The notes: generated by a model from the letters alone, not told the origin. A stretch of DNA of 64,000 nt from Micromonospora parva (GCF_000718515.1 NZ_JNZS01000008.1:186001-250000), one strand, 5' to 3'. Shown: positions 1-8,987, numbered from the stretch's first letter. Translations and numbers: made by a program.

Positions 1-6
1 GAGCCG

Positions 7-1383
7 GTGCGACATGCCCTCGCCGAGCGGCATCTGGGGCGGGTGATCAGGGCGTACCGGTGCCATCCGTACCACGGTCGGGTCGTGTTGCCGCAGACCG
101 TGGTGGCCGGGTGGTTGGGGATCACGCAGGCGCAGCTCAGTCGGGTGGAGAACGGACCACCGCTCGTGCACCTGGACCGACTCGTGCACTGGGCGAAGCT
201 CCTTGGGATGCCGGCAAGGAGCCTCTGGTTCCGTCTTCCTGGTCAGGATTGCTGGCCCGATGCAAGCCCCATGGGTGGCGAAGCAATCAGCGCGCCGCCC
301 GATGATCAGGTGGTTGAGCGAGGCAACCCTGCAGCCGTGGCGGTTAGCGTGGGGCAGGCATCAAGCAAAGGGGGTGGCGCTACGGACCGTCGACGCTTCA
401 ACGTACTGGCCGCGCTCGCGGGACTCGCTGCGGCTGGTCACACGTACCTGCTCCCCGGGCCGTCTGTGGAGGTTCCGGGAAGCATTGGCATGGAGCAGGT
501 ACGGCTCGCCAGTTCCCTGGTCGAGGATCTCCGGCGGGCCGACGCGGCCGTCGGGGCCGACCTGCTCTGCGACGTCGCCATGCAAGCGCACACGAGGCTG
601 TCGGACTGGGCAGCGCGGGCGAGCTACAGCCGGGAGGTCGGTGACGCGCTCCAAAGCGCCCTTGCTGATTTATCCATCGAGACTGCCTGGCTCGCCATCG
701 ATGCTGATCGCCGGTCTGAGGCGCGGCCGTACCTACATGAGGCCATCACTCGTGCGCGAATCGCGGACGACCCACAGGTGGAGGTGCGTGCCCTCACGCA
801 CCTGTCGCTGCTGATCCGCGAGAGTCAGCCCGGCGAGTCACTGCACTGCGCCGAAGCAGCCCTACGAATCTCCGCCGGATGGGCCACACCTCGACTCACC
901 ACGTTGCTGCACCTGCGACGGGCACCTGCATACGCGGTTCTCGGGGATGCCAGCGGATTCAGTCGCGAGATGACCAAGGCCCGCCGAGAGTTGGATCGTG
1001 GCCCTCACGAGGATGACCAGGGTTTCGTGCACTTCGTGAACGCCCAAGAGTTGAACGGGATCGAAGGGCTCTCGTACCTTGCCCTCGGCAGACCCGAACG
1101 CGCTGTCCAGTCGTTGCGCGCGATCACTGCCAACCCCTCACCTAGTCATCGGCGGAACCAGGTGTACTACACGGTGCGACTCTCGGAGGCGACGTACCAG
1201 CAGGGTGACGTCAACGCGGCAGCACGTATCGCCCTGGACGTCCTGCCTGCTGTGCGCCAGATCAACTCGAAGCGGGTAAGTCAGCATCTCGCGCAGGTGC
1301 GCGGGAGCTTGGCGGCGCCACTGCAAGCGACCACGACGACCCGTCAGTTCGTTGATGCATACGACCAGGCGGTGAACGTGTGA
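7..1383 (+). CDS. XRE-type HTH regulator with TPR-like C-terminal region (5' end may lie outside window)
   Basis: A 458-residue protein. Residues about 10-75 form an XRE/Cro-type helix-turn-helix (GWLGITQAQLSRVEN region), followed by a variable linker and a long helical, Ala/Leu-rich C-terminal half that resembles tetratricopeptide repeats. This layout is common in actinobacterial regulators that pair DNA binding with a TPR sensor domain. The first usable start is a GTG at base 7, so the true start could lie upstream of the window. The stop overlaps the next gene by 4 bases (GTGA), which implies translational coupling to the acetyltransferase. The target operator and ligand cannot be read from the sequence. 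Confidence 0.8.
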   Translation: MRHALAERHLGRVIRAYRCHPYHGRVVLPQTVVAGWLGITQAQLSRVENGPPLVHLDRLVHWAKLLGMPARSLWFRLPGQDCWPDASPMGGEAISAPPDDQVVERGNPAAVAVSVGQASSKGGGATDRRRFNVLAALAGLAAAGHTYLLPGPSVEVPGSIGMEQVRLASSLVEDLRRADAAVGADLLCDVAMQAHTRLSDWAARASYSREVGDALQSALADLSIETAWLAIDADRRSEARPYLHEAITRARIADDPQVEVRALTHLSLLIRESQPGESLHCAEAALRISAGWATPRLTTLLHLRRAPAYAVLGDASGFSREMTKARRELDRGPHEDDQGFVHFVNAQELNGIEGLSYLALGRPERAVQSLRAITANPSPSHRRNQVYYTVRLSEATYQQGDVNAAARIALDVLPAVRQINSKRVSQHLAQVRGSLAAPLQATTTTRQFVDAYDQAVNV

Positions 1384-1943
1384 TCAAAGGTCTGCAACTT
1401 CGCCATCACAGCGCCGACGAGGCTGAAGGAATCACCGATCAACTTGTGGACCTCTACTTGGAGGTCTATGCAGGCTGCGGCGAGTTCTACAGTGAGGAGC
1501 GTTACCGGCACCAACTCGACCTCCACATGCAGCGAGCTGGGTGGAAGCTCGTCACTGCAACCGTTGAAGGAGCTTTGGTCGGATACATCTACGGGTTCCC
1601 GCTACCTCCAAACACGCGATGGTGGGAAGGCATTCACGAGCCCGTGCCGCCCGGGTTCACCCAGGAGGACGGGAAGCGCACCTTCGCGCTCAGCGAGCTG
1701 TTGGTGCACTCCGGTTGGCGGCGTCAGGGCATCGCAAGGGTGCTGCATGAAGACCTGATCGGTAGTCGAGCAGAGTCCCGAACGACGCTCCTGGCCCGTC
1801 CTGACAATGTCGCCGCGCAGACCGCGTACCGTTCCTGGGGCTGGGGCAAGATCACCAAGCTGCAACCGAGCTGGGAAGACGGACCAATCTTCGATGTCTT
1901 GGTTCGCAGCGCCACAGGGAGCCGCACCGACTCAAGTGGATGA
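1380..1943 (+). CDS. GNAT-family N-acetyltransferase
   Basis: A 187-residue single-domain GNAT protein. The acetyl-CoA pyrophosphate-binding motif A is visible as GWRRQGIARVL at about residues 112-122, after a beta strand that reads LSELLV. A late aromatic segment (TAYRSWGWGKI) matches motif B. Family members move an acetyl group from acetyl-CoA to an amine of a small molecule or protein. The substrate is unknown here. The GTG start overlaps the stop of the XRE-TPR gene, so the two probably form an operon in which the regulator controls the acetyltransferase. Confidence 0.85.
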   Translation: MIKGLQLRHHSADEAEGITDQLVDLYLEVYAGCGEFYSEERYRHQLDLHMQRAGWKLVTATVEGALVGYIYGFPLPPNTRWWEGIHEPVPPGFTQEDGKRTFALSELLVHSGWRRQGIARVLHEDLIGSRAESRTTLLARPDNVAAQTAYRSWGWGKITKLQPSWEDGPIFDVLVRSATGSRTDSSG

Positions 1944-2273
1944 CTGCGGTGGTCAGGGATTGTGGGTGCAGGCACGGCGTGAGCCAGCAATCGGTCCACG
2001 GCTGCCATTAACGCTGCCCGTTGCCCAACTTCACTGGCAGGTCTCTCTCGCATCGAGCCGAACGCCGGCCAAGTGCAGCAACTAGGGTTGCCAGGCACGC
2101 ATCGCACGGGTGCATCTGTCGGAGATCCGACACTAAGAACGTTAATGAACACGAACAAGGCAGGACGTAAGGTTCTGTCCAAGAATTTTGATTACAGCCG
2201 CAGAGCGGGTGTCGGGACGCCGAGTTACTGGCTATGGTGTCCGAACCGCAGTCGTCGCGACCTTAGGAATGGC
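1944..2273. other. Intergenic stretch ahead of the Mrr-type gene
   Basis: These 330 bases hold no convincing gene. A frame in phase with the downstream nuclease gene stays open back to ATG 2073, but its residues are unlike a protein N-terminus and it has no ribosome site. The composition is less GC-rich than flanking coding DNA. The promoter of the nuclease gene should lie here; no clear -35/-10 pair was chosen. Confidence 0.4.
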
Positions 2274-3872
2274 GTGGGGATTCTCAAGGAAATGCAACGG
2301 GCGCAAGCTCGCCACGCGCGCGCCCAGAGGCAGGCTCAAGCCGCCGCCTACCGGCATCATCAGCACCTACACCGTGAGGCAGATCGCGCCAGGAAGGCCG
2401 CAGAGCGCGCGTCCGCCGCGAATGAACGAGAGCGCAAGCGACTCTACGCGGAGGCGCGCAATGCCGAGGTTGCGGCAAACAACTCGGACCTACAGACGCG
2501 CATAGAGGAGCTCGATGGCTTGCTGCTGGCCACGCTTGATGTGGACGATCACATTGATTTTCGGCGCCTTCGCAAATCGGTAAATCACCCACCCTTCCAA
2601 CCAGGGCCTCTCGGCACTCCCCTGTCACCACCGGATTGGCGACGTTTCGAACCCCCTGCCCCATCCGGCATTGGGAAGCTATTCGGCGGTCAGGCCAAGT
2701 ATCAGCAGCATCTCGCCCAAGCGCACCACGCCTTCGCGCAAGCGCAGGCACAGCACGCAGCCGCAGAGGCCGAACGGCAGCGCCGGTTAGCTCTCGCATA
2801 TCAGGGATACCAACAAGACCGGGCGAAAGTCGAGGCCGAAATTAAGGCGCACAACGCCGAGGTCGATCGCTTTGCAGGCGCAGTGGCCGCCGGGGACCCC
2901 GCTGCGGTGGTGGATTACTTCGGGATGGTGCTCGGTAACTCGGTCTACCCCGACGACTTTCCCCAGCACTACCGACTGGCATACGTGCCCGAATCCCGGC
3001 AGCTCGTGGTGGAATACCACTTGCCGACGTTGGACGTGATTCCAGCTGTGCGAGAGTACCGCTACGTCAAAACCCGTGACGAGATCAGCACCGTGGCGCG
3101 CCCGGCAAAGGAAATAAGGGAACGCTATGCAAGCATCGTGAGCCAAGTGACTCTGCGGACAATCCATGAACTCTTCGAGTCCGACCGAGCCGGACTGGTA
3201 GAGACAATGGTCTTCAACGGCATCGTCGACACAACCGACCCGCGCACTGGTACTGCTGTTCAACCCTGCCTTGTGACACTCCGAACGACCCGCGAAGTGT
3301 TTACCGCCCTGACGCTGCGCAGCGTCGATCCAGGCGCATGTCTGCAACACCTGAACGCGTCGGTTTCGAAGCGTCCCGAGGCCCTTGCGCCAGTTCGACC
3401 GGTGCTTGAGTTCGACATGGTGGACAAGCGGTTCATTGACGAGGTCGACGTGCTGGCCGACCTCGACCAGCGACCAAATCTTCTAAGGCTGACGCCGGGC
3501 GAGTTTGAGAGCCTTATCCAAAACCTATTCGCCAAGATGGGCCTCGACGCTAAACAAACGCGTGCGTCACGGGACGGTGGTGTGGATTGCGTGGCGTTCG
3601 ATCCTCGACCCATTTTCGGTGGCAAGGTCGTCATTCAGGCGAAGCGCTACCGCAACACCGTAGACGTTTCTTCTGTACGTGACCTATATGGAACCCTTCA
3701 GAATGAAGGCGCGTCTAAGGGAATTTTGGTTACAACAAGCGGATATGGCCCCGCCTCATACGAGTTCGCTTCAGGCAAGCCATTAGAGTTAATCGACGGC
3801 TCAAACCTGCTCTACCTGCTGGCCGAGCATGCAGAAGTTAAGGCTCGCATCGATCCAACTGACTTGGACTGA
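2274..3872 (+). CDS. Coiled-coil protein with C-terminal Mrr-type restriction endonuclease domain
   Basis: A 532-residue protein. Residues 1-75 and about 145-195 are Ala/Gln/Arg-rich heptad-like coiled coils (RAQARHARAQRQAQ pattern). Residues about 200-400 form an uncharacterised middle domain. From about residue 406 there is an Mrr_cat-type PD-(D/E)XK nuclease: FESLIQNLF helix, GGVD (Asp 438) and VIQAKRY (Gln-Ala-Lys 455-457). Mrr-family enzymes cut foreign, often methylated, DNA. The GTG start at 2274 was chosen because AGGA at 2265-2268 sits 5 bases upstream; the frame is open back to ATG 2073 without a ribosome site. It lies just before a DarT-like fragment and a helicase-nuclease, which suggests a defence island. 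Confidence 0.75.
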   Translation: MGILKEMQRAQARHARAQRQAQAAAYRHHQHLHREADRARKAAERASAANERERKRLYAEARNAEVAANNSDLQTRIEELDGLLLATLDVDDHIDFRRLRKSVNHPPFQPGPLGTPLSPPDWRRFEPPAPSGIGKLFGGQAKYQQHLAQAHHAFAQAQAQHAAAEAERQRRLALAYQGYQQDRAKVEAEIKAHNAEVDRFAGAVAAGDPAAVVDYFGMVLGNSVYPDDFPQHYRLAYVPESRQLVVEYHLPTLDVIPAVREYRYVKTRDEISTVARPAKEIRERYASIVSQVTLRTIHELFESDRAGLVETMVFNGIVDTTDPRTGTAVQPCLVTLRTTREVFTALTLRSVDPGACLQHLNASVSKRPEALAPVRPVLEFDMVDKRFIDEVDVLADLDQRPNLLRLTPGEFESLIQNLFAKMGLDAKQTRASRDGGVDCVAFDPRPIFGGKVVIQAKRYRNTVDVSSVRDLYGTLQNEGASKGILVTTSGYGPASYEFASGKPLELIDGSNLLYLLAEHAEVKARIDPTDLD

Positions 3873-3875
3873 TTT

Positions 3876-4073
3876 ATGCCTGGACCAGCCGGTCAGCCAA
3901 GCCAAACCAGGATTCTGCAGTTCACTCACATTGAGAACTTGCCGACCATGCTCGCCGTGGGCAAACTCTTTGCCGACAGCATGGGTCGGTACGAGGCTGG
4001 CCACGACGTGATGGCCCCCAGCATCGAGGACAATCGCTGCAGACGCGCCTTGGCTGATTGGCTGTCAGGATGA
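3876..4073 (+). pseudogene. Truncated DarT-like (DUF4433) N-terminal fragment
   Basis: A 65-codon open frame whose residues 10-35 (LQFTHIENLPTMLAVGKLF) follow the pattern at the N-terminus of DarT-type ssDNA thymidine ADP-ribosyltransferases: a strand, T-H-x-x-N-L-P, then a helix ending in G-x-L. It then keeps a partial S-I-E-D-N-R-x-R segment. Intact DarT proteins are about 200 residues or longer and carry the catalytic Glu in the missing C-terminal part, so this copy should be inactive. It starts 3 bases after the nuclease gene and its stop overlaps the helicase start (ATGA). No ribosome site is obvious. It could still be expressed as a short peptide; the family assignment rests on recalled pattern only. 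Confidence 0.55.
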
Positions 4074-7000
4074 CGGATCTTGAGCGGGGTGTGTACGAGC
4101 ACCTCATCACCCGCGAGCTGGCCAACCAACTCCAGCACGTCGATCCCGCCCTGATCCAACACCACAAACTCGACCCAGCCGACGCGCACCACACCCTCGC
4201 CCGGCACATCGCCGCCCTGGCCGCCCGCGCCCTCCAATCCCTCCCCAACGGCGACGACAAGCTCCACCACCAGGTCGCAATGGCGAACCAGATCGCCGAC
4301 GCCATCGCCGCCCTGAGCCCGAAGGCCGCGACGGAGCAGGACCAGGTCACCGACGCCAAGCACCTGCTCCACGCCATCGCCGCCCCACCAACCTCACCCG
4401 CGGAACCCACCTTCCCGCAGCGCCCGACCACTCCCCTCTCCACCGGCGCGCTGCTGGTCAACGGCCGTCACCAGCCCCGCATCGGCCACGAGGTCAACCA
4501 CGAGATGGCCTCCGCCGAGCAGGTGGATCTGCTCTGCGCGTTCATCAAGTGGTACGGCCTCCGCGTCGTCGAGCACGCCATCCGCGACCTGATCGCCCGG
4601 GGCGGCAAGGTTCGCGTCATCACCACCACCTACCTCGGCGCAACCGATCAGCGAGCACTGGACCGACTCAAAGAGCTCGGCGCTGAGGTCAAGGTGTCCT
4701 ACGAGACGCGAACCACCCGCCTGCACGCCAAGGCGTGGCTGTTCCGCCGCAAGAACGGCACCACCACCGCGTACGTCGGCTCGTCGAACCTGTCGAAGAC
4801 CGCGCTGGTGGACGGCGTGGAGTGGAACGTCCGCATCTCGAACATCGAGCAGCCGCACGTCATCGACACGTTCACGGCGACGTTCGAGGACTACTGGAAC
4901 GACCCGGCGTTCGAGGCGTACGACGCGGACAGGGACGCCGAACGCCTGCGGCAGGCACTCACCGGAGAACGCCGCGACGAAGCACCAACCGAGATCTCGA
5001 ACCTGGACGTGCGCCCGTACCCGTACCAGGCGGAAATCCTTGCCGACCTGGACGCGGAGCGGTTGGTGCATGGACGGTGGCGCAACTTGGTGGTGATGGC
5101 GACCGGCACGGGCAAGACCGTGGTCGCTGCCCTCGACTACCGCCGGCTACATAAGGCGGGCCGCGCAGACTCGCTGCTCTTCGTCGCTCACCAGGAACAG
5201 ATCCTGCGGCAGAGCCTGTCCACGTTCCGGCAGGTCATGGGGGACGGCAGCTTCGGCGAAACTTTGGTCGCGGGCGAGAAGCCGAACGGCTGGAAGCACG
5301 TCTTCGCCTCCATTCAGTCGCTGCACCGCCGGGAGGTCGACCCCGAGGCGTACGACATGGTGATCGTCGACGAGTTCCACCACGCCGAGGCACCGACGTA
5401 CACGCGGCTGTTGGAGCGGTTGCGCCCCCGCGTACTCCTGGGCCTGACCGCGACCCCCGACCGGACCGATGGCGGCGACGTGCGCCGGTGGTTCGACGGC
5501 CGCGCGGCTGTTGAGCTGCATCTGTGGGACGCGTTGGAGAGGCAGTTGTTGGCGCCGTTCCAGTATTTCGGGCTGCACGACGACGTGGACCTGTCGCAGG
5601 TCACCTGGAAACGTGGCCAGGGCTACGACCTGGCAGAACTCAACGGCCTCTACACCGGCAACCACGCGCGGGCGCGGTCGGTGCTGCGCGCGGTCAGCGA
5701 CAAGGTGGACGTCGGTCGGATGCGGGCGCTCGGGTTCTGCGTCAGCATCGGGCACGCGGAGTTCATGGCCGACTGGTTCAGGCAGCACGGCGTCGCGGCG
5801 GCGGCGGTGACCTCGGGAGTCGACCGCTCGACGCAAAAGGGAATGCTGCGGGACTTCAAGGCCGGCAAGTTGCGGGTGCTCTTCACTGTGGACCTGTTCA
5901 ACGAGGGCGTCGACCTGCCGATGGTCGACACGATCCTGATGCTGCGGCCCACCGAGAGCGCCACGATCTTCCTGCAACAGCTCGGTCGTGGCCTGCGCCT
6001 CGACGACGACAAGCCCTGCCTCACGGTGCTCGACTTCATCGGCGGGCAGCACGCCAACTTCCGCTTCGACCTACGGTGGCGTGCCCTGACCGGGGTGAGT
6101 CGACGAGCGATCACCGAGGCGGTCCGCGACGACTTCCCGAGCCTGCCCAGCGGCTGCCACGTCGAACTGGACCGGGTGGCCAAGGAAGTCGTGCTGGCCA
6201 ACCTGAAGAGCGCGCTGCCCACCTCGAAGACCGGCCTGGTGACCGAGCTGCGACAGCTCGGCGACGTCAGCCTGGCGACGTTCCTGCGCGAGACCGGCCT
6301 GGAGGTCGAGGACGTGTACCGGTCGGCCAGCATCGGCGGCTGGACCGGGCTGCGGCGGCTCGCCGGCATCGAGACGTCCGCCGCCGGCCCCGATGACCGG
6401 GACCTGGGCCGGGCCATCGGGCGGATGCTGCACACCGACGACATCGACCGGCTGGAGCTGCTGACCCGAGTCGCGGCCGGACCGCCCGCGCCAGGTCAGC
6501 AGGTGTACGCGGGCAACAGTCGACTGTTGGACATGCTGCACTTCAGCCTCTGGGGGCCGAACGCCCCGCTGTCGACGCGCGATGAGCGGCTGGCACGGCT
6601 GTGGAAGGAAACGGCCCGCTGCACGGAGTTGCGGCAGCTCGCCGAGGTGCTGCGGGACCGCATCCACCGGGTGATGCCGACCGTCGCTTCGGGCGCGGTG
6701 CCGTTGCGGGTGCACGCCCGGTACAGCCGCAACGAGGCTTGTGCCGCCTTCGGGATGACCAACCCGGGGTCACTGCGTGAGGGGGTGAAGTGGCTGCCCG
6801 ACGCCCAGGCCGACCTGTTCTTCGTCACCCTGGTCAAGTCGGAGGCGCACTACTCCCCCACCACCATGTACGCCGACCGGGCCATCACCGACACGTTGTT
6901 CCAGTGGGAGTCGCAGAGCACCACGTCGGCGGCGTCGGCGACCGGGCAGCGCTACACGTCGGGCGGCTCGACAGTGCACCTCTTCGTACGGGAAACCCGC

Positions 7001-7156
7001 ATCGCCGACCGTGACCTGGGCGCACCGCCGTACCTCTACGCCGGCACCATGACCTACGACTCGCATACCGGCGACCGACCTATGCGCGTCCTGTGGCACC
7101 TCGACCACGCCCTACCCGCTGACGTGTACGCCACCGCCCGGACGATCGCCGCCTAG
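4070..7156 (+). CDS. HKD-family nuclease / DEAD-box helicase / DUF3427 fusion
   Basis: A 1028-residue, three-part protein. Residues about 125-260 are a phospholipase-D-like HKD nuclease domain (HAKAW at 219 and the GSSNLS strand). Residues about 310-650 are a superfamily 2 helicase with Walker A ATGTGKT (344-350), DEFHH (434-438), TAT and a QLGRGLR motif VI. Residues about 850-1025 match DUF3427 (KSEAHYSPTTMY, LFVRETR and RPMRVLWHL segments). Proteins of this layout are linked to DNA processing and phage defence. ATG 4070 was preferred over TTG 4058 because homologues begin with a similar E-R-G-V-Y-E-H-L motif; it overlaps the DarT-like fragment by ATGA. Confidence 0.88.
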   Translation: MTDLERGVYEHLITRELANQLQHVDPALIQHHKLDPADAHHTLARHIAALAARALQSLPNGDDKLHHQVAMANQIADAIAALSPKAATEQDQVTDAKHLLHAIAAPPTSPAEPTFPQRPTTPLSTGALLVNGRHQPRIGHEVNHEMASAEQVDLLCAFIKWYGLRVVEHAIRDLIARGGKVRVITTTYLGATDQRALDRLKELGAEVKVSYETRTTRLHAKAWLFRRKNGTTTAYVGSSNLSKTALVDGVEWNVRISNIEQPHVIDTFTATFEDYWNDPAFEAYDADRDAERLRQALTGERRDEAPTEISNLDVRPYPYQAEILADLDAERLVHGRWRNLVVMATGTGKTVVAALDYRRLHKAGRADSLLFVAHQEQILRQSLSTFRQVMGDGSFGETLVAGEKPNGWKHVFASIQSLHRREVDPEAYDMVIVDEFHHAEAPTYTRLLERLRPRVLLGLTATPDRTDGGDVRRWFDGRAAVELHLWDALERQLLAPFQYFGLHDDVDLSQVTWKRGQGYDLAELNGLYTGNHARARSVLRAVSDKVDVGRMRALGFCVSIGHAEFMADWFRQHGVAAAAVTSGVDRSTQKGMLRDFKAGKLRVLFTVDLFNEGVDLPMVDTILMLRPTESATIFLQQLGRGLRLDDDKPCLTVLDFIGGQHANFRFDLRWRALTGVSRRAITEAVRDDFPSLPSGCHVELDRVAKEVVLANLKSALPTSKTGLVTELRQLGDVSLATFLRETGLEVEDVYRSASIGGWTGLRRLAGIETSAAGPDDRDLGRAIGRMLHTDDIDRLELLTRVAAGPPAPGQQVYAGNSRLLDMLHFSLWGPNAPLSTRDERLARLWKETARCTELRQLAEVLRDRIHRVMPTVASGAVPLRVHARYSRNEACAAFGMTNPGSLREGVKWLPDAQADLFFVTLVKSEAHYSPTTMYADRAITDTLFQWESQSTTSAASATGQRYTSGGSTVHLFVRETRIADRDLGAPPYLYAGTMTYDSHTGDRPMRVLWHLDHALPADVYATARTIAA

Positions 7157-7206
7157 CCCTGCACAGTCACTGCTATGGGATCAGGCCGCGAGCGTGCTGC
7201 TGGCGA

Positions 7207-7212
7207 TAGGTT
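7207..7212 (+). promoter_or_regulatory. -10 box of leaderless promoter for the VOC protein
   Basis: TAGGTT ends 7 bases before ATG 7220. The same arrangement recurs at many genes in this window, implying transcripts that start at the start codon. Confidence 0.5.
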
Positions 7213-7219
7213 GAAGACC

Positions 7220-7648
7220 ATGGAGCAGCGGATCAGCCTGATCACCCTGGGCGTCGCGGACGTGGCCCGCGCGAAGGCGTTCTACGAGCAGCTCGGCTGG
7301 CGGGGCCAGGAGGTCGAGGAGACCGTCTTCTTCCAGGCCGGCGGCTTGGCCGTCGTCCTGTGGGGCCGCGACAAGTTGGCCGAGGACGCGGGCATCGAAG
7401 GGCCGGGCACCGGCGCGATGACCCTCGCCCAGAACGTCCGTTCCCGGGCCGAGGTCGACGAGGTGATCGCCACCGCGACCAAGGCCGGCGCCACGATCAC
7501 CAAGCCGGCCCGGGAGACCTTCTACGGCGGCTACGCCGGTTATTTCGCCGACCTGGACGGCCACCTGTGGGAGATCGCCTGGAACCCGGGCTTCGCCCTC
7601 GCGGAGGACGGCTCCCTGACCGTTCCCGACTTCAGCGCCATGAACTGA
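7220..7648 (+). CDS. VOC-family (glyoxalase/bleomycin resistance-like) protein
   Basis: A 142-residue single-chain VOC protein with two beta-alpha-beta-beta-beta modules. The first starts ISLITLGVADVARAKAFYEQ and the second ends with FADLDGHLWEIAWNPGF, where the Glu of the L-W-E-I segment is a usual metal ligand. Members are glyoxalase I, extradiol dioxygenases or drug-binding proteins; the sequence does not decide the substrate. ATG 7220 was chosen over ATG 7175 because it lies 7 bases after a TAGGTT -10 box and begins directly at the domain. Confidence 0.85.
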   Translation: MEQRISLITLGVADVARAKAFYEQLGWRGQEVEETVFFQAGGLAVVLWGRDKLAEDAGIEGPGTGAMTLAQNVRSRAEVDEVIATATKAGATITKPARETFYGGYAGYFADLDGHLWEIAWNPGFALAEDGSLTVPDFSAMN

Positions 7649-7670
7649 GCCGCGCCGACACGGACGCTGA

Positions 7671-8900
7671 TCAGGGTGCCGGAGACGGGCAGAGCAGCGG
7701 GTCCAGCAACGGCAGTTGAAGTGGGTCCAGGCAGATCGCCAGCAGCCCCGGATCCGATGAGGGCGTCGCCGTAACAGTCGCGGTCGGCGTCGGCGTGAGC
7801 GACGCGACGGGCGGTGTCGGCGGGGCTGACGCGGGTGGGTCGGTGGTGGGGGCCGGGTCAGGTGTGGGCACCGGACTGGCCGGCGGGGCCGGGGCGACGG
7901 TCGGCGCAGCGGTCGACGGCAGGGCCACCGCCACGACAGGGGGATCCACTGTAGAGACGGCCGGCGGAGTCGACCGTCGGACAGCCGGACTCCATACGGC
8001 GCTCTCTGCTGAGCCAATCCGCGACCGGGGTGCCACGGGCGCGGCGGGGCCGATCGGAACGAGGAGCGCCCCGACCCTCGGAACTTCCATGGTCACGATG
8101 TCCGCCGAGGCCACCGGCCCGTGTGAACCCCACGCGCCAGGTCCCAGAGCACCGGGGCCCAGCGCACCCGGGCCGAGGGTCACGAACACCACTGCCGCGA
8201 CGGCGGCAGCGCCGAGTGCCCGTCGGTCGGGGCGTACCGCGGTCAGGGGTGCGTCCTCCGGTTCCGCCAGGACAACGGGCGCGGGGCGGGCGGCCCGATG
8301 CGCGGCCAGCAGCGCGTCGACCTGCGCGATGACGGCGGCGCGATCGTCGGCGGCGGCGAGGGTGAGGTAGAAGCGGAAGTTCACCACGGCGCCCACCGGG
8401 ACCAGGAGGCCGGACAGTCGACCGCGATCAGGCAGCAGGGTGACCGGGACGTCCGGGTGGTGGGCGGGGCCGATCAGGTCGGCGTACCGCCACTCGCGCC
8501 GGTGTTCAGCGCCGCCGAAGGCGACCCGTCGACTGGTCACCACGGCCATGCCCCTGTCGACGGTCCGCAGCCCCGCCGGCAGTGCGTCAGAAGACGGCTC
8601 AGCGAAGGAACACCAGCCCGGGGTGGGCAGGCCGGGGACGTGCCGCCCCTCGGCCTCGACGAGCGTGGCGACGGGGAGGACGCGGAAGACGAGTTCGTCG
8701 TCGTCGAGGTCCACCGGCAGGCCGGTGCGCGGCTGCGTACACCCGAGGAAGCTGGCGGCTTCGATGCGGAGCCGACCCAGGTGGTCGTCGCGGCGCCGCC
8801 AGGCGTCGGTGGCGTCGCGGTACGCGCGCTGCCGCCGCTCGTTCTCGCGCTCGGCCCAGGCGATCCGCCAGGGGGCACAGGCCACAGAGGTCACGGTCAC
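7671..8900 (-). CDS. Single-pass membrane protein with Pro/Ser/Thr-rich tail (paralogue 1)
   Basis: A 409-residue protein of unknown function. Residues about 20-210 form a cytoplasmic domain (DAWRRRDDHLGRLRIEA, GMAVVTSRRVAFGG, LSGLLVPVGAVVNFRFYLTL) closely related to the protein encoded at 10864-12015. One transmembrane helix follows near residue 235 (LGAAAVAAVVFVTLGPGA), then a Gly-Pro repeat and a long Pro/Thr/Ser/Val-rich extracytoplasmic tail. The tail ends in a short Leu/Asp/Pro-rich segment and lacks the cysteine-rich domain of the paralogue. The T-S-R-R-V strand pattern recalls PH-like domains, but this is only a suggestion. GTG 8900 is used; GTG 8894 is also possible. Confidence 0.7.
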   Translation of the reverse strand: MTVTSVACAPWRIAWAERENERRQRAYRDATDAWRRRDDHLGRLRIEAASFLGCTQPRTGLPVDLDDDELVFRVLPVATLVEAEGRHVPGLPTPGWCSFAEPSSDALPAGLRTVDRGMAVVTSRRVAFGGAEHRREWRYADLIGPAHHPDVPVTLLPDRGRLSGLLVPVGAVVNFRFYLTLAAADDRAAVIAQVDALLAAHRAARPAPVVLAEPEDAPLTAVRPDRRALGAAAVAAVVFVTLGPGALGPGALGPGAWGSHGPVASADIVTMEVPRVGALLVPIGPAAPVAPRSRIGSAESAVWSPAVRRSTPPAVSTVDPPVVAVALPSTAAPTVAPAPPASPVPTPDPAPTTDPPASAPPTPPVASLTPTPTATVTATPSSDPGLLAICLDPLQLPLLDPLLCPSPAP

Positions 8901-8915
8901 ACGCGGTACAACCGC

Positions 8916-8927
8916 TCACGTACGTGA
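8916..8927. promoter_or_regulatory. 12-bp perfect palindrome upstream of the anchored protein gene
   Basis: TCACGTACGTGA is a perfect palindrome 16 bases upstream of GTG 8900, where a repressor would overlap the promoter. The regulator is unknown. Confidence 0.35.
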
Positions 8928-8987
8928 CAGGCAACGCGCACCGGATCGATGCATCCCGTTGCGTCCGAAAGGAGAGAATTTCCGGCA

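Noticed and set aside
2073..2273. N-terminal extension of the Mrr-type protein from ATG 2073
   Set aside because: The extra 67 residues are unlike a protein start and lack a ribosome site, whereas GTG 2274 has AGGA 5 bases upstream.
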